NCBI GenBank assembly: GCA_051453625.1
Contig: JBOZIK010000001.1
Span: forward strand, 153,966,430 to 153,999,357
Direction: 5' to 3'
DNA length: 32,928 nt
Source of the DNA: Welwitschia mirabilis
Lineage: Eukaryota > Gnetophyta > Gnetopsida > Welwitschiales
Shown: positions 17,501 through 29,960 of the stretch, piece by piece
How positions within the stretch are numbered: position 1 is the first letter of the stretch
Layout of the letters: every line of letters starts with the position of its first letter
Translations under genes and position numbers: made by a program
Notes under the pieces: generated by a model
What the model was told of the DNA's origin: nothing
Databases searched by the model: none
What the model saw: only the letters and a program-made list of their open reading frames with translations

Positions 17501-17693
17501 GGTTTAGCTATATTACAGAATACTCTTTCTAAAGTAAAAAAATAATCAACTTTTTTGGAAATTTTTAGTGAGGTGATAAGTCCAAAATTCTATCCTTTGG
17601 GTTTAGCTATATTATAGAATGGTCTTTCTAAAGCAAAAAAATAATCAATTTTTTTGGAAATTTTTAGTGATAAGTCCAAAATTCTATTCTTTA
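17501..17693 (+). repeat. Two-copy 99/94-bp tandem duplication
   Basis: GGTTTAGCTATATTACAGAA at 17501 recurs at 17600 and the two units align through TAAGTCCAAAATTCTAT. The second lacks five bases (GGTGA) and has a few substitutions, so the duplication is relatively young compared with the surrounding decay. A G-rich run precedes it. Confidence 0.9.
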
Positions 17694-20600
17694 GTTGTAT
17701 TTATGAGGCAAAAATGACCATAATAACTAGGATTAATATCTTGTGCATGAACAAATCCTATCAGAGTAATATGTAATAGGAGTACTCATTTACTATCCTC
17801 CATGCCAAAGTTTCTATAACCTAATATTCATACGAATATGAATCCATTAACAATCGGTGCAAGTAGATTGCATCCTTTATGTTAGTTAGTAAGAAAGGTA
17901 CACAAGGTATAGAGGTGCCACGAGGAGTCAGTCCCACCTATAAATAACCTTAGCTCAGGAGCAGGTATGTTTGTCACCTTATTTTTGGGATAAGATAAGC
18001 CAGCATATATTTTCTCCATACTATATGTAGTCCACCACACTTACTAGTTGAATATGGGTATGTAGTTATGGGGGTAAGGTCATCCAAGGAGTTTTTCTGG
18101 CATGATATCTAGAACTGACTTCCTTTTGCTATGTTATATTATATTCCACTTCCACCATGGTATGACTCACCTCCCTTATGTCTATGTGATGCCTAAAGCT
18201 AACAAATCCACATGAGCCTAAGACATTTACCTTTGCAGGATACTCGGTTTATAGTAGGTGTGTTAATAGTTGTCTTATAGGTCTTATTTACTTTCTAGAG
18301 AGAATGATGCATCACTCAATCTATATGATACCTTACACTCATTTTATATCATCTAACTATAGAAACTCAAATTCTATGTAGTAACATAGGCCCAATATGG
18401 TTATTTTGATATAATTATAAAGAACAAGTGTTATCTGCCTCTGTGATCCATGTTTGATATAACACTTCCATGACTAAAGCCAAGGGATTATTAGAGGGAA
18501 GGTACAGAAGTAAGAGGTTCTATTATTTCTCTTTCTTGCTTTTTGGGTACTATGCAATACACTTTAATTCAACTGGTACCTACTGTATCAGGGAACTAGC
18601 TACTGTGGATGAGAAAAGTAATATTGTTCACGAGGCTTACTACCTAATCCACATCACACCTAAAAACTATTTGTCATAGCTTACCTTGCCTACAACTTTT
18701 GGGTTGGAAAACCCAACCATCCTTGATGAAGCCTAAGGATTAGGTGACTAGTATTCATATATGTATGCATTATTAGTATGTGACATAGTCCTTAAACCCA
18801 GTAAATTCATAACCATTCTTACTTGAAGATGAATATCTCTCAAATTAGCCCTAAATTTATTGGCTCTAATAGTGAGTTCTGGGGAGCAAGGATGCATTAT
18901 TATTGGATTTGTTATTCAAGAATTGATGGTTCTTGTGGAGTATGTGATTAAAGTTGGTGTGTATGATCCATCTTGTAAGTGTTACAGGGAAATGGATTTG
19001 TTGTAGAGGATCCTATGTATGTAAGACCTATATCACATATGTGATGCACAACACCAACCCACCCACAGTCACCAACCCACTGCACATATTTTCTCACTCT
19101 TACCTTTGTATTAGGAGGTGGCTTACTCATGCATATACTAGTAATTACCCCTTTTAGCCCACTACATATCACCCTGGTAGAACATATAGATATGCGGGGA
19201 GCTAAAAAAGATGATATAAGTTGGCATAGCTATACCTAAGTGGGCTATGTAGAGTTGGCCCAAGCATGAATGATTTGAAGTATCCAAAGTTGTTTATATA
19301 TATGATACCTATAGCTCACTAGTCAAGTGATCAAGAAATGGTATTAAGTTAATCCCTCTTGTATAGGTACTACAGGGGTTAGTCAAGAAACCTAAATCCA
19401 AATCCTACATCTATTAATACAAATGGTTAAATATGAATCTATGTAATAGAAATTCAATAACATGTACTCCTACATGTTGTCCCATACTCCTTTAGCTATG
19501 CTAGCAACTAAGACATAATTATTTAGCATAGTATCATGAAAGTACAGGTATTAACACTACTATTAATGCTCACTCAGTAGTTGGTCAGTGCATTGGCATA
19601 GTAGCCCTCACTGGCTCTTTAGATTATGGAGCAGCTATAGCTCCCAATATAATGGTTGGTAGTGACATTTGGTAAGCCATCAACCACTAACTAGTACATA
19701 AGTATTAGGATGAGCATTACACCAACTACCCACATACTTATCTACCTACTTACATAAAGTAGATTGGTAGTCTACCTTTGTTCAACCGTTTCTTAACCTC
19801 ACTACAGAGGAAGTGATTACACTTTAAGAAGTGGGATAGCAAGTAGTAGTTCATTAGAACCTCTTATTATTTAGTATGCAACCATCCTAGATAGTGTTAA
19901 TACTAGTTCTTACATCCCTACTAGTTCTAATTACCTTAGTGAGTCCTACTACCTCTCTTCTTAGCCCCTCTTGTGCATATCTCATGTAATGTTTTCCCTT
20001 TATGACACATAGTTCACAATCCCTCACTTGCTAGTCCACTTCACAATGCCTACATAGATCCTTACCTACCAAGGATCACAAGCATTGAAGCCAGGGCTCA
20101 CTTAATAACTAGTAATTATGAGGAGCCCATGTCTTCCACTCTTATAGATAAGAACTCTTTCAAAACTAATAGCCCTAAAGTCATGAGCTAGGATTATAGC
20201 AAGTAATAAAGATGCCTCCTCATAGCCTATGCCTATTGAAGCTAGGAAATCAAGTAACAACAAATGGTAGAATCAATCATTTGCCTATTCCTAGACTTGA
20301 AGAATCAGCTGACATAATGGTGGAAAACCAACATACTCTATATGACCTTCAAAGATATTGAAGTAACTACATGACACATTTGGATTAACCAGTGTCCCAA
20401 TTTCATATAGTTATCCAACATGCATGTGGAGCATACTCCATATCAATAGTTAGTTTTGGTCACTCATATACAAATGGAGTTGATTCATATTAAACACACA
20501 AAGAGTGCCCAATGAAGAGTGCTTGCATATGGAATTACATAGTAGTAAATAATGCACCTATTTCCATAGTGAGCTGGCTTAGTCTAGCATCGTATTGAAA

Positions 20601-23600
20601 GGGCATGTCTTGACCAACATAGTTGGGTATAACACACAGATAGCTCACTTACCCAAATCCATGTAGAAATGAGAAGGATCATGAAGTTTCTTTCCTATTC
20701 TTAATGCCAATATAGTGAGTTTATCTACCCACCTCCAACTATAGAATCTTAATCATAAGTGGAATACACATATTGATTTATAGGCTTTTGTAAGTGTCAA
20801 GTAGTGGTAGATATGGCTACATAATATTAAGGTACAGTAGGAAATTCACTCACTCAACAACCCCAACAAGAGTCCTAGTTAAAACATGGTAACTAACAAG
20901 CCTAAACCTATAATATAGAGTGGTATATGTTAGTAGGTCTTACATTAATAAGTCATAACACCACTTAATTCTTCTAAGACTATTAAGGTACAAGATCATA
21001 AATAAAGGAACTCTTAGTATGCACTACATATGTTGGTTGTTGTAGATGTTTGGGCACTGTTGAAACTATATACCTATAAATATTTGAGGTACACAACCCA
21101 ACTACACCAACTACACTTGGAAAAGTGACTTCAGATGCTTGGTTTAGTGTAGGCATAGTTGTTTTAGGGGGATTGGATGAAGGAAGTGTCAGTGATTTAC
21201 TTATGCATAGGACTTCCCAGCTCCTAAGGTCTGACAACTAAGTACTTGAAGAGTGAAGTAAACAACTACACATATTTGCATGCCCCATATTGATGTACCC
21301 ATATTACAAGAGGGAAGAAATAGCTGGGGGTTGATTCATTTATTTAGATAAAGGCATAGTTGGCATTGTCTCTAGATATGTACTTTTCATATACTACTCA
21401 GCTTTCTAATTTATCTTGCCTTGCTCATACACAACCTCTGTAGCATGCCTTTCATACACGGTAACCTCCACATGAAGGTGCAAGTGAGCCGATAGCCTAT
21501 ATCCTAATGCCTATAGTGCATATTATCCTACCCACATAGGATTGCTCATCAACTCCCTTAACTTGAAACTCCAACTCTGTTAACCTGCTCCATTACTATA
21601 ATGAACGAACTTCATTGACTAGCTAGGATACATATGTACTTATAAGGTAGTTATAATATTGAACTAGGGTTATTTTCTCTATAACTATAGTAGCATTAAT
21701 AACTAGCTCATAGACAGAGTGCCTCAGATTGGGGTTGTCCATGTATGTCATATATAATAATTGTTCTACTTGGGGAACCACCTCCTTCACTATACAAGCT
21801 AGGGAAAAAATCAATGTGTACTACTTAATATGAAGTTGACTATCAAGTAGCATCTGGTTGTTATATAATAGTAACCATACTGCATACTATAATTTAGGTT
21901 TTTTCTATTAGTGCAACTATTATAGTATCAAGTGTGATGGAAGCTTATGTCGCATGTCGTGGGGGAACAAATCTCTGGTAACTATGCATACAAGTACTAG
22001 AACTATGCAAAATGCAACCTCTGTAGCATGCTAATATTGACCACATATAACTCCATGTCTACTGCCTGGAACCTAGACTAGTGAAGTATCAAGAGTATAA
22101 GACCTCACATGCGATGCAGCATGCAGAAGTGGTATAGTTGAAACACTGCACAAAGAATAGACAACTTATTGAATACATGTAGTTACTTGTCTATGAAGTG
22201 TTAAATCACTAGAATTAATTGATTAAACTCATTATTTAATATTACTATCCCACCACAAACTCCATAATAATTTCCTTCCTTAACAAACCAACCTGGGGAA
22301 TGGGAAGCCAACCCATATATAAACACTATAGCTAATAAGTTAATCTCTTATGAATTTTTATCATGAAAGTTATTCAAACCCCTTAATCCCAATACATAAT
22401 AAAGCAACATCAACAATGCTTCTTGGTACATTTTAAACCAAGATATAGATTCTTATATTTTCTACCTTACATACCATTACTACTAGTATCACTTATTGGC
22501 ATACACATTCCTTGTTGGTAGTGATTGACTTAATGTGTAAGGTTTGATGCTTTATCTCCCTCATTCAGGTAATATATGCATATCATCCACATTATGGTTT
22601 GAAATCTGGCTCTTCTTCCTCTTAGTACTACAACATAGATTCTTACTCCCTTAGTATCTGGAGGTCTCCACCTTTAGGATCATATCACTAGGAGATTTTC
22701 TTTCTTATGTGATATCCTCCACTAGCATAAGCCTCATTTTAGATATTATATGAAGATGAGATACTACATCTGTTTTCAATATAACTCACTATTATAGGGT
22801 AGGCTCATCCTTTATTATAACTGACTGACTTTACTTACTCACCGATTACTTCACAAGTATCCCACTCTATGAGCTATAGTAATCCATCGCCTCCCACCAT
22901 AGTTATCAATGTGCATAAAGATGGCAATAATGTGTACATAAGGAAGTAGCTATAGTTGCTTATCAATTACTATGGATGCACACTCACATGGGGCATTCCC
23001 TTAGTAGGGGCTATAACATATGCCTTAGTGATTTTATTTAGAATTAGTAACAAATAAGAAAATCGGTCTTCATTAGCTTCAGCTATGAAGTACTCCATTG
23101 GTCTCGTAAAGGACCATATGTATGCACCCCTACATGCTAACCCCACTTGTAGTGGATATGAGTTCTTCCATCCCAGATAATGCACCTTCTTCTTGAATTC
23201 ATAGAGGGTAATCCATTTATAAGAATTTATAGATATAGTAACCAGGAAAGGTTGACATGCTTACACAACGAACAAGGAGGATGCACCACTATACAGATGT
23301 ATAAGATATAGATGCATTAGTCTATGTTACTTGGTTATAGCTATCCATGATCAATAAGTTAAGTAGAGAAGTATCTATAGTACACCTCTTTATACTATAT
23401 CTTAGTGTAACACCCAACTCCCTACTTCTACTTCTCCATGTGTGTGAAGTTCAGTGGCTACATTAAGGAGGCAGTTTGATCATATATTTGGTAGTCATGC
23501 ATGAGTGTATTAATCTTCTTAGGAAGAGGTATCAAGTGAACCTTCAAACTAACATAAGTAGCTTAGTAATGCACTACACCAGATCCAACCAGTCCTACAT

Positions 23601-25347
23601 AGTAGCCTACCTCTATAAGTGATCTAGGCTAAGGAATAAGTTCATTATTCATAGTAATATTGGCTATGGAGTTTGAATGATCTATAGATTTCATGATGGT
23701 AAGATTAATAAGGTGAATGAATAGCCTCCTCAAAATGCACAAGAAAGGAGAGCCTACCCAACATATGATGATAGGTATTACTAGATTAGCCCTACCATAC
23801 TAGAGGTTTCATGACTTCAAAGGGAAAATAGCCAATGACTATGTGGGTCACATATGAAGCACCCACCCCATGTACCGCTAGTATCCCACCTATAATTGGT
23901 GAATCACTATACTACTATTATAAAGTGAGTAATAGGTTATTCTTCTTTATAATATGTTTGATATGCGGGCATCCTACTAAGATAGAAGCCTACTAATATA
24001 GGATGGGGAAATGAGTAACATAACTATAGTATCACTTCTAATGATAATTTAATCTAAAGTAGCTATATACGTTATTCAGAAATTCCCTTTGTATAGGTAC
24101 CACTAGCATATTAAAATGCATGAAGCCAATTGTATCAACCCTAACTAATCCGTGATAGTTTACAACTAGTGGGGAAGGAAGGGTTTACGCTACAAGTCCT
24201 CTATGAATGAGCCATCTGATACCTGATGGTATCCTATGTATGGTGTTTCTATGGGAACTTGGACCATGGGGATCATCCACCTAGTAAGTGTATAATGTAG
24301 GTAACTAAGTCACAGTGTACTACCTATCACTTGAACAACTACATAATCATAACTATTTGGATACTTGTTTAATTGAATTCATGGGGTATCATCTTGGCTA
24401 TATACAATTAGTGCTATCTTGCTTGTACTATGATGCCTATATCATCATATAACAATGAATCGCTACTAAAGGGTAGTTATGGCATCACATACTAAGTGAT
24501 CGCCTTACCTTTAGCACCTTTCCCAAGCCCTAAGGAAGATAAAAAGCAAATGGCCTAGACTGGTTAACCTATTATTAGGTTGCTCAAGAATACATGACAT
24601 AGGAGTATATCCTAGAACTCCTTAGCTTGCTATGTATGTTATAGTATATTCCTTTCATACCACTGCTTAAAAAGAGAGGATTCATAGATAACTGACTCCT
24701 CAGACCATCCAAATTTCACAAATGAATCAAAAGTTAGATCTAGTTTGCATTTCATCTGAATTGCACCATCTATCATCCTGAGGATATGTTTATTTTTAAA
24801 TCTTGATTTAAATAGGAGGAATATGTCATGCTAATATGCCTCAGAAGATCGTCTCTGGGTTAGGCACTAATGAGTACATTAAACTAGTATTTAACCTAGC
24901 CTTCACTACCCCTATCTGTATAGTGTAGAGTGAGACTTTTGCAACTGTATGATGTTAGTTTATGCTGTGTATATCACATTTATATGATCTGATATGGTAT
25001 GATCCATTAATGTGATTAGTTCTACTAAAGTAAGTATCTATATCACTCCAACAGTAAGTACATCATATAGTAGAAGATCTATGAATCAATTATTACTTCC
25101 TAGGCTTAGGCAACTTGGAACTCATGCACATGTAATTGGTTTTAATTAATTACACATGTTGAGGCCTAATAAAGATCATCTTGAGTGCATCTTTTCCTAA
25201 CTACTATGCACCATGGCCCGCTGCTTAGGAAGGGGATAATCCCCTAACTTAATGGCTCTTGTTTTACATTACACAAACATATAACAAAGGGAGGAACAAG
25301 AACAGGAAGAAAGAAATCCCTCATCACTGTCATTCATATGCCATATC
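17694..25347. other. About 7.6 kb of unassigned decayed DNA, TAG/CTA-rich
   Basis: No gene, tRNA, rRNA or complete transposon is recognisable. Short open frames (18470-18679, 18948-19172, 20983-21237, 21623-21814, 22970-23185) show no family motifs. CpG is nearly absent and CTA, TAG and TA words are strikingly frequent. The stretch is interrupted at 25348 by a Copia-type element and similar sequence resumes at 29758. Most likely it is an old, heavily methylated and deaminated repeat, but its original identity cannot be read by eye. Confidence 0.6.
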
Positions 25348-26668
25348 TGTAGAATCATGAATCCTAGAGGGGGAGTTGAATAGGAATTTTGAAAAATTTA
25401 CATAATTATTAGTATCTAATAAAGAAATTATGACATAAAAACATATAAAAAACAAACTCAAAAGTAAAACTAAAGAAAAAAACACAAGATAAGATTTATA
25501 GTGGTTCAAGATACATCCTACTCCACTCTCGGAAGATAGTCAATAACCAAGACTATTTCAGATCTTTGTTGCATTACTATGCACCAGGTTTTCAAGGCTA
25601 ATCTTCAATCTTACAAAGTGGAATTTTTTAGGCTAACTTTCAACCTTCATAAATGGACTTTTATAAGCTTAATCTCAACCATCATAGATAGACCTTTACA
25701 TGCTTAGTTTGAACCTTTAGAAAATGGACTTTTATAGGCTTAATATCAACCTTCAAAAAATGCACAATGATGAGTGAGGGAATGAATCATCTATACTTTA
25801 AATTACTTAAATGAAAGAATTAATAATGGATCCTTATTACTTAGATTTGGAACAAAGGTAAGTGCTAAGTGAGAGAATAATAATAGTACAAAAACAAGCC
25901 ATTCAAATCAAAAGTGCAACCTTCCTTTTCAAAAATTTGTTCTAATGTTAAGCCCTTAGGTTTTTTAGTGTTTCTTATTATTTATAGATTTTCCTAAAAT
26001 ATAATCATTTAGATAGTTAGAAAGGAATCTAACATTTGTAATGGATAGATTTGGTGAAGTAATGATTTGAAAATTGCTTTAAAATTTCTACTTTCGCACT
26101 AACCAGTTGATCCCTTGAACATCCGATCAACCCAAGTAACTCACGTTACTTAAGCTGGTTACCTCCTTTATCATCTAGTTAACCCAAGTAACTCATGTTA
26201 CTTGGTTTGGTTACCTCCATCTAATATTTAGTTAACTGCTTTTCTTTATATCTAGTTGACCCCACATGTATCCAGTTGACCTGAGTAACTCATNNNNNNN
26301 NNNAGTTGCCCCCATCTAAGATCTAGTCAACCACTTTTCTTTAAGTCCAATCAACTCCACCTGAATGCAATTGATACCATAGGACATAGTACATATGGAA
26401 AAGCTTAAAAAATTCATCTCTAGATTTGGTCAGCCCCTCAAAAATCTATTCAACCTCATATGAGGTAGTCTAAAACAAGTATTTTCAAGTTTGGTCGACT
26501 CCTACATTAAGTCGTTGGTTAGAAAATAAAGTTACTTTAATCAGAACATGTTCAAATCTTACTATCTTTTGGATATAGATCCTGTAGTTTCTCACATCTG
26601 TAAAATCACATTTAATTCTACAAATATCATATTTGTTTAACATCAATTGGAAAAATAAAATTCTATTA
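25348..26668 (-). repeat. 3' LTR of the minus-strand Copia-type element
   Basis: About 1.32 kb including a 10-N gap. Minus sense it runs from a decayed TAATAGAATTTTATTTTTCC to ACTCCCCCTCTAGGATTC and ends TCTACA. The end aligns with the LTR end before the primer site at 32461. Within it are four or five units of about 40 bp of the form AAGGTTGA..TTAAGCCTATAAAAGTCC (25600-25750) and a repeat region with GTTGACC/GTTAACC words and AGTAACTCATGTTACTT palindromes (26100-26300). Confidence 0.85.
26294..26303. other. Assembly gap (10 N)
   Basis: A short N run inside the repetitive part of the LTR, where the AAGTAACTCATGTTACTT repeat probably prevented assembly. Confidence 0.98.
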
Positions 26669-26690
26669 ATTTTTGCCTTTGACATTGATG
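26669..26690 (-). other. Polypurine tract region
   Basis: Minus strand CCATCAATGTCAAAGGCAAA then AAT immediately precedes the 3' LTR start. This is the decayed equivalent of the CATTGATGTCAAAGGGGGAG type of tract that primes plus-strand synthesis in this Copia group. Confidence 0.7.
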
Positions 26691-27000
26691 GAAAACAAAT
26701 AAGTGATTTCAAGATCAAATAAACATTTCATCTTTAAGATCTTTCTAACAATGTATATTAACATAATAAAATATCCTCCTTTCATAAAGCCATATAGCAA
26801 TATTAAGTAAATGATGTAAAAAAATATTTCTAAAATAAACCATTTTAAGTACATGCAATTTTTAATAACACCATATTTTCTTCCCCTTTGAAATTAATGG
26901 TAAAGAATAAAAAAATTGAGATAAAGAGCTATAGACCCTAAAAATGTGGTGAGAAATATCATATTTTCTCCTCCTAACTTTATGCCATATATAAAAATAA
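26691..27000 (-). other. 3' untranslated region with repeated purine motifs
   Basis: Minus strand contains GGAGGAGAAAATATGA (about 26952-26967), CAAAGGGGAAGAAAATATGG (26870-26890) and GAAAGGAGGATATT (26770-26783). Arrays of such GGGGAGAA-like motifs before the terminal tract are common at the 3' end of SIRE-like Copia elements. Confidence 0.6.
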
Positions 27001-27430
27001 TAGTCATGATAGAGTTTTAAAGCAATTAAGTAAATGAGATTATAATTTTCAATTCATTATCAAATAAGATTAACTAATGTTATGCTCATGATAATAAGAT
27101 TTAATTACAAAGTAAAACATCAGAATATTCAAAACTTATAGAAAAATCTTTATAAAAAAATCATCATTAAGATGAAAGTCCAAAAGCAAGGTTAATATCA
27201 CAGTGATGGTTCCAAGAAGCATATCATATTACAACAATTGATGAATTAAAATAAATTATAATAATCAATAATTAGATAAAATAATGACCTATTACTAAAG
27301 TTAAAATCTTCTTGGATCAAAAAGATTCTAAATTCTTAGCTTTTACCCATATGGTATTTCTTGATTTTTTGATAGAGACTTATTTGGAAATAAATTTAAA
27401 TAATAAAGTATTAATGTTTGCAAAATAGAT
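27001..27430 (-). other. Internal element sequence, no coding motif recognised
   Basis: Lies between the gag zinc knuckle and the 3' purine motifs, where pol would be expected. At only about 430 bp it cannot hold pol, and no integrase or reverse transcriptase motif is seen. Confidence 0.6.
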
Positions 27431-28625
27431 GCTTTTTCTATATGGACAATTAAATTTTAAATGACCAAGTTTACAATAATAATGACAAGTAATATTTTTG
27501 GTAAAAGATGTTATACTTGTAATACTTGCCTTACTAGATGAAGTTGATGTACTATTTCCTTCAAATTTAATACCCTTTTATCATGTATAAGTTTTTCTAA
27601 TGTAAGCATCTTATCAAGTTTTTTTGATCCTTCTATAAATCTACTCAAGGCTTAGGAATATTGGCTTAACTTCTCCATGATACTTGTGTTTTCTTCTTGA
27701 ATCTATTTATATCTTTGATTTATGACTTTATTCTTCCTTCTTAAATCCTTAATGGCATTTTTCAATTCATTGACTTTTACAGCAAGTCTTTTGCATTTCT
27801 GATATAGTTCAAGACACATGTATTTAACATCCTCCTATTCTTCATCTTTACTCATGTCCAAATCATCATGCTCAAAGAGTTTTGGTGATTGAGTTGTAGG
27901 ATTTACAAGTGCCATTAATGATAATATTCCATGTTCTTCATTTGAACTTTCTTCTTACATACTTTTTAAAAAAAAAACTCTTCTTTCTATTCTAAAAAAT
28001 TTTAACTCATAAGTTTAAAGGTTACCTTGTAATTCATCTAGTGGCATCTTGCTAAGATCTTTACTTTCTTCAATTGCAGTCACCTTTAGTTTAAATCTTT
28101 TGGGAAGGGATCTTAAGACCTTCCTTACTATCTTGACTTCCTTCATCTTTTTTCTAGGCTTTTCATTGAGTTTATAATAGGCTTGCCATCAAGTTTATAA
28201 TGTCCATTAGGTTGGTAAAGAATTCTTGAAGAGTATCTTCCTCATCCATCTTAATCTCTTAAAATTTTGTAATCAACATCTACATCTTTACTTGCTATAT
28301 AATGGATGTTCCTTCATGAGAAATAGCAAGAATATCCCATACTTCTTTGGTAGTCTGGTAGTTCACTATTCTCTTAAACTCATCTGAATTCATAGCACAA
28401 AAATTGCATTAAAAGCATAAGCATAAATAGTAGCATTAGCTTTATCTAATTTAGTCCATTTATTTTTTGGTTTTTAACACTACTATAGAATTACCATTGA
28501 CAACCTTTTGAGTTGTGGCAGGATGGCTATAACCTATGATTAATATCTTCTTATAATCTATATCAAGAGATCTTAAGAAAATTCTCATTCTAGCCTTCCA
28601 ATATCAATAGTTTATTCCATCAAAA
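27431..28625 (-). pseudogene. Copia gag relic with damaged zinc knuckle
   Basis: Minus strand from 28625: FDGINY, stop, YWKARMRIFLRSLD; after a frameshift WTKLDKANATIYAYAFNAIF, NSDEFKRIVNYQTTKEVWDI, LAISHEGTS. This is the UBN2/DUF4219-type Copia Gag core. Farther on are a lysine/glutamate-rich coiled-coil-like stretch (LRRKNKVINQRYKQIQEENT near 27700) and at 27446-27487 a 14-residue CCHC knuckle reading CHYYCKLGHLKFNC. There the second metal cysteine is tyrosine (TGT to TAT), although a cysteine follows it. Several stops and frameshifts follow. Gag would package element RNA. The N-terminus is missing through the junction with the LTR. Confidence 0.88.
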
Positions 28626-29757
28626 CATATAACAAAACAAACTCAAAAGTAAAACTAAAAAAAAAATCATAAGCTAAGATTTATAGTGGTTTGGAATACA
28701 CCCTAATCCACTCTTGGAAGATAGTCAATAATCAAGATTATTCTAGATCTTTGTTGTATCACTATGCACTAGTTTTTCAAAGCTAACCTTCAACTTTACA
28801 AAGTGGACTTTTTCAGGCTAATTCTCAACCTTCATAAATAAAATTTTTCAAGCTTAGTCTCAACCTTTATAAATGGACTTTTATAGGCTTAGTTTCAAGC
28901 TTTATAAAATGGAATTTTGTAGGCTTAATCTTAACCTTTTGAAAATTCATAATGGTAAGTGAGGAAATGAAGCCTCTATGCTCTAAATCACTCAAATGAA
29001 AGAACTAATAATGGAGCCTTATTGTTTAGATTTGGTACAAAGGTAAGTGCTGAGTGAGAGAAGAATGATAGTATAAAAATAAACCTTTTAGATTAAGAGT
29101 GCAATATTCATTTTCAAAAATCCATTCCAATGTTAAGCCCTTAGTTTTTTTATTATTGCCTCTTATTTATAGATTTCACCAAAATATAATCATTTAGATA
29201 GTTGGGAAGGAATCTAACATTTGCAATGAATAGGTTTGGTGAAGTAACAGCTAGAAAATCACTTTAAAAATTTTGCTTTTGCACTAACTAGTTGACCCCT
29301 CAAACATTTTTTTGATCTAAATAACTTACATTACTTGATTCAGTTGCACCCTCTGTTATCTAGTTGGCCTAGGTAGCTCACATTACTTGGTCTAGTCACC
29401 ATCATTTAAAATTTGGTTGACTACTTTTCTTCAAGTCTAGTTAACTCCACATTAATCCAGTCGATCCCATAGGATATAGTACATATGGAAAAGCTTAAAA
29501 ATGCATCTCTAGGTCTAAATAACCCCTCAAAAATATCATCTATCCCACATGAAGTAGTCCAAAATGAGTATTTCTAAGTTTGACCAACTCCTACATTAAG
29601 TCCTTAGTTAGAAAATCAAGTTACTTTAATCAAAATATGTTTAAATCTTGCTATTTTTTGGATATAGATCCTATAGTTTCTTGCATCTATAAAATCACAT
29701 TTCATTCTACAAAGATGATATTAGTTTGACATCAATTGATAAAATAAAATCCTAACA
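28626..29757 (-). repeat. 5' LTR of the minus-strand element, 3'-truncated
   Basis: Matches 25440-26668 in direct orientation (for example AAGATAGTCAATAATCAAG against AAGATAGTCAATAACCAAG), but the last roughly 90-100 bp of the LTR are absent. After GTTTGTTTTGTTATATGTTT (minus sense) the sequence passes straight into the gag FDG motif, so LTR end, primer binding site and leader are deleted. Confidence 0.85.
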
Positions 29758-29764
29758 GTATGAT

Positions 29765-29862
29765 TCTATATGATGATTATGGTTGTGCATATTATATGAT
29801 GGTTCTGCATATTATATGGTGGTTGTGCATACTATATGGTATGTATATGGTGGTTTTTTCAA
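29765..29862 (+). repeat. Minisatellite of about 20-23 bp
   Basis: Imperfect tandem copies of ATATGATGGTTGTGCATATT (about four units), directly next to the LTR terminus. Confidence 0.85.
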
Positions 29863-29873
29863 CTAAGCAATAT

Positions 29874-29960
29874 AGTAAGTAAAGCAAAGTTAACTGATAT
29901 AAGGGGTTAAAGGGTTTATGGTAAGCAAATAAAAGTTAACTGATACAAAGGGTTAAAGGA
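29874..29960 (+). repeat. Two-copy 43-bp tandem duplication
   Basis: AAAGTTAACTGATATAAGGGG, TTAAAGG recurs as AAAGTTAACTGATACAAAGGG, TTAAAGG about 43 bp later. Confidence 0.8.

Larger units (their letters stand above)
25348..29757 (-). mobile_element. Non-autonomous Ty1/Copia-type element (LTR-gag-LTR), decayed
   Basis: Two direct repeats over 1.1 kb (25348-26668 and 28626-29757) bracket about 2 kb holding a gag relic and purine-tract motifs, all read on the minus strand. LTR starts TGTTAGGATTTTATTTTATC at 29757 (minus sense). No protease, integrase, reverse transcriptase or RNase H motif is seen, so the element resembles the TR-GAG class of gag-only LTR elements or a copy that lost pol. LTR-to-LTR identity is about 85% over the 130 bases I aligned, indicating an old insertion. 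A target-site duplication is not evident. The 5' side has a deletion joining LTR to gag. It is nested in the TAG/CTA-rich DNA. Confidence 0.85.

Noticed and set aside
16545-17507. 320-codon open frame
   Set aside because: Almost entirely N; the frame is an artefact of the gap.
18440-18462. A degenerate Copia primer site on the minus strand (AACATGGATCACAGAGGC)
   Set aside because: It resembles TGGTATCAGAGC only with an indel and substitutions, and I found no matching LTR nearby.
25120-25165. Inverted repeat ACATGTAATT / AATTACACATGT as a terminator or MITE
   Set aside because: Short and imperfect in AT-rich DNA with no flanking duplication; likely chance.
25348-29768. Target-site duplication from AGAATCAT (left) and ATGATTCT (right) at the element ends
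   Set aside because: The two are reverse complements, not direct repeats, and the left word lies inside the LTR as delimited; not a valid duplication.
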